From Coprinus comatus (lineage: Eukaryota > Basidiomycota > Agaricomycetes > Agaricales > Agaricaceae), in NCBI GenBank assembly GCA_034638255.1, contig JAWPGT010000081.1, forward strand, positions 35,188 through 99,187: a stretch of 64,000 bases of DNA. Direction: 5' to 3'. The stretch's first letter is position 1. Each line of letters begins with the position of its first letter. The position numbers and the translations under genes were made by a program. The notes below the pieces were generated by a model. The model did no database searches and was not told where the DNA came from. It worked only from the letters and a program-made list of their open reading frames with translations. Positions 57,620-64,000 of the stretch are shown here, piece after piece.

Positions 57620-58156
57620 ATTGGGATACCCCCGTTCGATTTTCGATTTTTGTTTCTTTCATTGGTTTTTGGTTTGTTGGTTTTATGTTGCTTCTTCTTT
57701 TTCATGTTGACCATCTTGTTTAGATCGTTCCTTGTCCGCTCTTGCATTTTAGTTCTGTTTTTATCTATTAATATGTCTGTATTATCTGTATTGTTACAAT
57801 CTCATATCGTTTCCTTAAATGATTTTTGCTCTTCACGTTTTCAAACTTCAAACATTATAATGCCTGACACAGTGTCAGTTATTTGAACGAATTAAGCTCC
57901 GTCTCCAATACAGCACCATCGTTTTTTCAGAGATGTAATTGGAACGTAAACTGAATTTGCCATTGTACCTTGTATACCATGTTACTGAGGTTTTTACGAC
58001 TATGCCTACTTTTGTCATTACAACAGAAGAGGTGCTTTGAGAATACCACTAGTCATATTACACATACCAATATAAAAATCATGATCAATGTGGAAGTGGA
58101 ATAGCCGAAATTAAACCCGCAGTGTGAAGCATTTAAATAATTAACAAGTAGATGAT
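57620..58156. other. spacer, T-rich
   Basis: Terminator-like T-rich flank of the small gene, then spacer. A 78-codon frame at 57650-57886 is hydrophobic because of poly-T and is not called. Confidence 0.4.
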
Positions 58157-59216
58157 ATGCACAGAGAGAAGCTACCTCCTTGGTCGTGCCACGTTGCATC
58201 TCATTCCCCTCACCATCATTACATTGTGATACCGAGGATGAGCCAATTGTTCAGAACTTGTTACCCCATCCTATTTCAACCGTCGGGATTGAATTGGAAG
58301 TGCGCATCTCGAGTACTACCTGTCTCCAACTTGGCCATGGACAGGTTTCTTTTACCTATCCATTGGAGGTACTTGCCGTTAAAGAAGCAGTTAATCCTAT
58401 GGATGGAGAAGAGGTGATAGCTTCAGATTCTTCAAGTTTATTCTGTTTAAATGTGGACTCTAGAAGAATCACGATGTCGGATGATAGAAAGTTTGTCCTA
58501 CCACCATTATGAATGAATCTTGCACAACCATGCTTTTCACGTCTGTTAGCTCGGGAAGCATGGTTCTACAGGCAACTTACTTAAGCAGGGCATACCGGTG
58601 TCACTGTACCACGTAGCTTTGGTCTATTTCATATCGGACTTGGACGATCACCTGTGTTGCGGTTGACGCTCCCTTCCTATAAGCTGATTGAGCAGGAGAA
58701 TTATGACAATCTCGGAAGTTCAGCTGCCTTGCCTGACAATAGTCGTGACGAGACTACATTCCGGGGATTGGATAGACCTACCTACGTTGAATCTCCTTGG
58801 TACTCGTTTCAAGAAGAGTTGGGATCACTTAATGTGACTATCATGATTCTAGAGCAAGGCGGTCCTCACATAACCAGAGCAGAGAGTATCGCTGACAGGT
58901 ACGTAACCAAACTCCTATCGATCATTAATCATTAGTAGCTCACACGTACCTAAGACAAGAATTGAAAGAGATCTATTATGAACTTTGTTCATCATTTCTT
59001 GTCCACTGTGATATGCGCTTTCCAAACGTAATTCGAGCACCTGCAGGAACAACTACTTGTCCCAAGCATAAATACGTCCATAAATGGGCTTTTATTCATT
59101 GGGAGGATGCAGTGATATTGGACAATGAGGAGGCGGTAGCTAATCTGCTGAAAGCCGGATATGATTTTCAAGAAGATAGACCAATTAGAGAAGGTGTTGC
59201 ACTTTTTGAATGTTGA
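58157..59216 (+). pseudogene. kinase-like protein gene, best copy, with stops
   Basis: N-terminal part: EPIVQNLLPHPISTVGIELE and GQVSFTYPLEVLAVKEAV, matching the 10.9-kb copy. TGA at 58510-58512 follows FVLPPL; the frame continues as MNLAQPCFSRLLAREAWFYR, then TAA near 58581, TGVTVPRSFGLFHIGL, LRLTLPSYKLIEQENYDN and NVTIMILEQGG. After a probable intron near 58900 comes the catalytic-loop region: LVHCDMRFPNVIRAP (H-x-D-x4-N), then HKWAFIHWEDAVILD and a helical tail ending 59216. HxDxxxxN is the protein-kinase/phosphotransferase loop; WED stands where DFG is usual. Known: basidiomycetes carry expanded kinase-like families with REAWFYERL-type blocks, mostly uncharacterised. Two in-frame stops make it a pseudogene unless spliced around. 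Confidence 0.65.
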
Positions 59217-59928
59217 GTAACGGTTAGGGTTAATATGAGAAAAACAACCTTTGTAACCATGCCATCCCCTCGTTGATAATTATCCATTATAAGAGTAATA
59301 TTAAACGAAATCTAGTCAGGCTAATACTGTATACATAAAGTTGGTTTTATGATAATTTGCAGTCGGACCTGAGTGATAATGCTACACCTTATAGTATTCT
59401 AACCAGTAATAATTCTATGTTGGTCATATAATACTCTCAAACTATTTTTCCAAAGACACCATGGATTGCGTTCGATGATGAACTAGTATATGCCGGCATG
59501 ATACATAATTGTCAGACGCGCATAGTGGTTTAGTTCTAATTAAAGATTGATGGCATCTGCCACAGAAAACACTGAGGTCCATAGTGTTCTACAGTCGCCT
59601 ATATAGTATATTGAATATACATGCACACACACACATTTGGGACGTTGACGCTAGGCAGTACCCAGATTGCGCACGGACCAGATCCTAACAGCAAATCATG
59701 GGAGAAATAAATGTCTCTTGAACAATCTTCTACTATTTTAACAGCCATCTTCAAATCCTCCTGCTTTTGACCGAGACGCATCTCCCATCAATCTTTTATG
59801 ATCGGATTGATTCCGTCAGTATTGCAGATCTAAAGCAGACCCGACAATATTACAGTCCCTAGATGGTAATGGCCCTATCCATATTGGGTCATGATCGGCT
59901 TACCTACTCCCCCTTTCCAAAGTCACAG

Positions 59929-59935
59929 TATATAG
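59929..59935 (+). promoter_or_regulatory. TATA box of the small gene, copy 2
   Basis: TATATAG 78 bases before the ATG at 60013; identical in the other arm. Confidence 0.6.
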
Positions 59936-60012
59936 TCCACGACCCCGTGGGGAATTCCCCAGAAAACACCTTACTTTCGAACCATATCATCTCCCACCCC
60001 AGCTCAAAAACA

Positions 60013-60402
60013 ATGTCATTCTCCACACTCGGTTCCAACAACTTTGCTTCCCGTCATGCTCGCAGAGTCCGACCTAGAGCTGCCCGCCGAGCTACCCCTT
60101 CGCTTTTCAGTCGAATCGCAAATATTGGGGGTCAGTCTTCGTCGTCAAGGCGGAGAGAGCAAGAGGAGAATGCCCGTCGCCTGCTCGATGTCCCCGAGTC
60201 AGGCGAGGTGTATTTGGAAGACCTTGAAGGCACAGATGACTACTGTGATATAGTCGTCCCAATTGTGCCGTACAAGGAGCTGGAGAGGACACCGTTGAAG
60301 CGACAACGAGATCCCTCTCCGTCATCCCCATCGACGAGGGACCGTGTCGGTGGTGTGGTTCGCAGCTTGCGGCAGAAGTTGTCTTTCCGGAGTGGTTCCT
60401 AG
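60013..60402 (+). CDS. small basic/acidic protein with C-terminal VRSLRQKLSF motif (copy 2)
   Basis: 129 residues from ATG 60013 (MSFSTLGSNNFASRHARRVR); an upstream in-frame ATG at 59863 lies before the TATA box and is not used in my model. Differences from copy 1 include Phe for Ser after TPSL, EDLEGTDDYCDI for DDLEGMEDYCDV, and Ser for the last Cys; length and all motifs are kept. It converges on the ABC transporter, the two stops being about 395 bases apart. No known domain; role unknown. Confidence 0.7.
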   Translation: MSFSTLGSNNFASRHARRVRPRAARRATPSLFSRIANIGGQSSSSRRREQEENARRLLDVPESGEVYLEDLEGTDDYCDIVVPIVPYKELERTPLKRQRDPSPSSPSTRDRVGGVVRSLRQKLSFRSGS

Positions 60403-60796
60403 TTTCCATGATACCCTTTTTTCGGTTTGTTGATTGTGTTAATATCCCATCATATTTATATTGAACTCTTTTAGAACCTTCCGCTTCTTCCTTTCTTCAT
60501 TATTTCATATCATTTTCTTGCTCTTCTCTGCAACATTTGTATATATATACTCATGATATATTTGTATTCTTTCTCAACTTTATTATAAACATCACCATGA
60601 ACTATGCTTGAACTATGAGATACAATCTATGAGATACATTGATCTTGTTGGGAATGCAAACTTGCTGCATGACTCGTTGAGTTCAAAAAGAATTGCTACT
60701 TTCTTCATGGATGATGCATGTGGATAGGTGTAGTTATAAACGTTAGAATTCGTGAACTATAAAATACACATGGTAAAGAAACCCACGAGAGTTGAA

Positions 60797-63468
60797 TCAT
60801 GTATCCAAATCTTCCGTAAAAGCACTGGCCTGTATATCGTAAAGATTCTTATACTCGCCATCTGTCAATGCCATCAATTCCTTATGAGTCCCCATCTCAG
60901 CGATTCTCCCGTCCTTCATGCATCTAAGAATGTACTCTCAACCCTCGCAAGGCATTTAACATTTCTGGAATCACTTACACAATGAGGTCAGCCTGTTTCG
61001 TGAATCTTCCAAATCTATGCGTAACGAAGACTATCGTCTTACCATCCCTCTCCTTCAGTAGGTTCCTCATAAGGTTAACTTCGGCTTCAGCGTCTAATGC
61101 TGAACTAGGTTCGTCGACGGCGAGGAACTTGATCTTTCCTGATCCGAGCCTCATGAAAGTACGTCCCCTGAAAAAAAAAAAAAGCAATCAGATACGTTGG
61201 TTTCAAACACATATATGATACGATATAAATATGCTTACGCCACGAGTCGTTGTCGTTCACCCCCACTTACTTCCACCGGTCTTCTCAACTCTTCCATCGT
61301 CATTTTCAAAGGATGATCTTTATCCTGATCTATAACATTGAATTGATGGAATACAGTCATCGGATTTAAAATCGCATCCTTTCCACCCTTCATACGGTTG
61401 ATCAAATCAGTAGCTCCAGCCTTTTCTGCTGCTCCTAAAATAGCCTCGTTATTGTTTAGGAGTGAAGTATTCCCTAGTCCTATGTTTTCACCAAGAGAAA
61501 AACCAGGATATATCACATTGTCCTGACTAAGAATTGCCATGGAGCTCCGGAGAGACGCATAAGAGTATGAGGATATTGGTAGAGAGTTGATGAAAATATC
61601 GCCTGTGGTAGTTGTAGGGGTAGAACATTTATCATGCTCGTAGAACCTAGCGAGTAGCTTTACGAGCGTAGATTTTCCACTGCCATTAGGGCCTACAATG
61701 ACAACAAATTGTCCACTTTTAATGGTAAGATTTATTTGTTGAAGGGCTTGTGTCGTAGTTTGACTTCCAGGGTAACTGAAAGATACGTTTCTGTACTCAT
61801 TGTTGGTTTTAAAGCATACGTAAAGAACAAAGAAAGTGCATACGTACCTCAATTCAAAGTCCATTCCTCTGTTTTGGCTCATTGAATCCATATTCGCTAG
61901 TGACAAACTATCATCTGAATCCGCAACACGGCTAGACTCTAAACATTCCGAAGCCCCTGCAATTTTCCTTACTTCTTTTAAACTTTTCCTGAATTCATCT
62001 ACTCTATAAAGCAGCATTTGCAACGCAATTCGCACGCTCGTCGTAGACTGTTGAAGAATTGCGAGATTAGAAAACGAGACTCGTTTTGGGTTTGAGATAG
62101 CGAGGAATGCACAATAAATCTACGATTATACATGTCAGTATCTGTATTTGGAATCCATTATGTGACTTCTTAGGAACACAGGCTTACAATTGGTAAATCT
62201 CCAAGTAGACGCAATATGATTTCACGGAAGGGTGATTGATATTGAGAAAATAGAACCCATGGTTCTTCATCTGATATATCACCCATGGCGGAACTTGACA
62301 CTTGGTACTCTAGACATAGCTCATGTGTGAACAAAAAAAATTGTTTCATAACATATAAAACATACCCGAAATTATATATTCTTGAAGGTTATTACCAACT
62401 ACTTCCTGTCGATATGCCTTACTTGTCAAGCCTTTCAATGCTTCCATGCGTAAATGATCCTTATTTCTTTGTGTCATAAGAGATACTAGTAAGGTAAAAA
62501 CATGAAGTGTTGATCGTTACTGTCAGCTAAAGAAAGATGGCATACCCCGGTCCCAAATGCTCCTTCGGGTTGTAATATATATTATTGGTTGCGTTATACA
62601 AAGAGCAACGACAGCGAGGCCATCTGATTCCCTGGCTAGGTGGAATATAATAGCCATCTGGCTCATTGTACTGACGACGGAACCCATGAAATCGATTATG
62701 TTGGTAAAAGAGGTCCAAACTTGTGTTGAATTCATGTCTATTTGCTTCGCAGCATCTATTTATTCATCAGATGGTTAAACACAATACTTATCGCGGGACT
62801 CACCACCAACAGTGGTCAAGTCCTGAGAAAGTTTTGCTATTTATAGGTTCAAAGTAGATTAATTAATGTGACGAAAACACGGTTGAATTTTTTTCAACTT
62901 ACCTTTCATGAGGCGAAGTTCGAAGTTGTTGAGAATTTTTCGGCGCAAGCGGGAGAATAATTGTTTACTAGAAAAGATACACATGATTTGGCTTATTAAA
63001 AACAAGTGTGTCATATAATTGAAAACATACTTATACCAGGATACACCCGAGGCGATGGCAACGGCGGCGAGCCTCGAAAATAGAGAGAACATAAGATCAC
63101 CCCGAGTGAATATACCATCTTTTAAATGGATTTCGATCTGGAATGTCACTTGGCTCAAACCAATCAAGTATTGAAACAGCTAAGCAGAGACCTACCACTT
63201 TCAGTAGTTGTCCTGAGAAGTGGAGTGTCATAGCCATTTCACAGTCCTTCCAAACTTGTGAGAAACAGAAGGCGATAAAGAGTGAAGGAGATAGCCAATA
63301 GATGTCGCTTATAAGTTGAAGTAAAGAAGGTAATGATTTTCCTAAATCATAATAGAATTCTCGAAGTTTTGAGCGAAAACCCTCGTCCATGTATGAGATA
63401 TTCCAGATTCCATAATGCTCGGTCCTAACGGTTCTGCTATTTTGTACCTGCTCTTTTGGAGTCGACAT
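60797..63468 (-). CDS. half-size ABC transporter (ABCB-like: membrane domain then ATPase)
   Basis: Start at ATG 63468 (MSTPKEQVQNSRTVRTEHYG); a TATA-like CATATAAGG lies about 55 bases upstream. About nine exons. The first half holds membrane helices (LQLISDIYWLSPSLFIAFCF, LFSRLAAVAIASGV, GSVVSTMSQMAIIFHL, LAVVALCITQPIIYI). The ATPase follows: NVSFSYPGSQTTTQALQQIN, Walker A GPNGSGKSTLVKLLARF, Q-loop MAILSQDN, signature VSGGERQRLVA, Walker B KFLAVDEPSSALDAEAEV, H-loop IVFVTHRFG, then MKDGRIAEMGTHKELMALTD and the end DIQASAFTEDLDT at 60797. All ATP-binding motifs are complete. It would act as a dimer in a membrane to export an unknown substrate. Its last 13 codons are duplicated at 3321-3362. 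Confidence 0.85.
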
Positions 63469-64000
63469 AGAGGTCAATCCAAGAGAGACGCGGGGGGAGG
63501 TTTGGATTTAAGCCAATGAGGTGCCCTTATATGCACAGGGCATTTAATGATATTAACAGCTTTTGGGGCTGCGGATGGATTGGAATCATTCGGGTTCATT
63601 AACCGCTGTCGTCGGCGTCGAGTAATGTTGTGGTTAAGGATGCGTCATTTCCGCGTGACTCATTGATGTATCGATGATCGATGATCCAAGGTGATCGCAG
63701 TGATCAATTCCCTAAGCAGATATAAACCAATGTTTCAACATTCGTCGTGCAATGCTCTAGTTGATTAACTTGAACGTTCCGTTTCTCATTCCTTATCTAA
63801 GTCTTGCTATCAGCAAGAGGAAGCGTATTTACATCTTTCTTAAATCAAGAGCTATATATGGATCCGTTGTCACAGTCAGGCGTCTAATGTTGATGGGATA
63901 TAATTGAATCGCTTGACGCTAGAAGGCTTCGTGTTCATTTCAAACCAAATCCGAGTCATGCAAGATCCATGGTATACAATGCGAGAAAAGTATCTTTACC
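63469..64000. other. upstream region of the ABC transporter
   Basis: Contains the TATA-like site near 63520-63528 and GTGACTCA (63655-63662), an AP-1-type word. No gene seen up to the window edge. Confidence 0.4.

Larger units (their letters stand above)
59493..60838 (+). repeat. right arm of the 1.3-kb inverted duplication (probable source)
   Basis: Reverse-complement counterpart of 3321-4643. At its right end it runs into the last codons of the ABC transporter, with which it is contiguous, so this arm is in its original place. Confidence 0.9.

Noticed and set aside
59863..60012. N-terminal extension of 50 codons on the small gene
   Set aside because: The upstream ATG lies before the TATA box that is kept in both arms, and the paralogue at 57386 starts at the equivalent of the downstream ATG.

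Overview
This window is nuclear DNA of a fungus, most likely a basidiomycete. The evidence is many short (about 45-70 nt) GT-AG introns, several in the first few codons of domains, together with basidiomycete-type families: an EXS/SYG1 phosphate-exporter-like protein, a DUF6533-type seven-helix protein, F-box proteins with a propeller-like tail, a dispersed kinase-like family, and a chromodomain Gypsy element. Tremellomycete-like or agaricomycete affinity is a guess from gene style only; no rRNA or marker gene is present.

Layout. 1-2130: 3' part of a SYG1/XPR1-like gene. 2.9-4.7 kb: a kinase-like remnant abutting one arm of a 1.3-kb inverted duplication that carries a small intact gene. 5.4-7.6 kb: a MITE next to a decayed F-box gene. 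8.5-9.1 kb: a ricin-type lectin gene with a clear TATA box. 9.9-11.3 kb: a foldback element and broken kinase-like copies. 11.5-18.0 kb: a Pex24p/DysF peroxin and an intron-rich MFS sugar transporter. 19.1-20.2 kb: a TA-flanked DDE transposon deletion derivative that still has an ORF. 21.9-23.7 kb: a membrane protein with a C-terminal SH3-like domain. 26.3-28.9 kb: D-lactate dehydrogenase (cytochrome). 30.0-45.4 kb: two tail-to-tail DUF6533-type paralogues, the second split by a 10.5-kb hAT element that itself holds two solo LTRs and a Gypsy element. 46.5-51.4 kb: a Copia element holding a solo Gypsy LTR. 53.3-54.6 kb: an uncharacterised Ser/Pro-rich protein. 57.4-60.8 kb: another small-gene/kinase-like cluster and the second arm of the inverted duplication. 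60.8-63.5 kb: a half-size ABC transporter on the minus strand.

How it fits together. The housekeeping genes (phosphate export, peroxisome membrane, sugar uptake, lactate oxidation, ABC export) are unrelated neighbours, not a pathway. The distinctive material is accessory: a family of small, probably disordered proteins ending in a VRSL(R/K)xKLS(F/W) motif, three copies here, all intact and all near copies of a kinase-like family that are all broken here; and a deeply nested transposon zone whose insertion order can be read from perfect target-site duplications. The duplication arm at 3.3-4.6 kb carries the last codons of the ABC transporter, so the 60-kb locus is the probable source.
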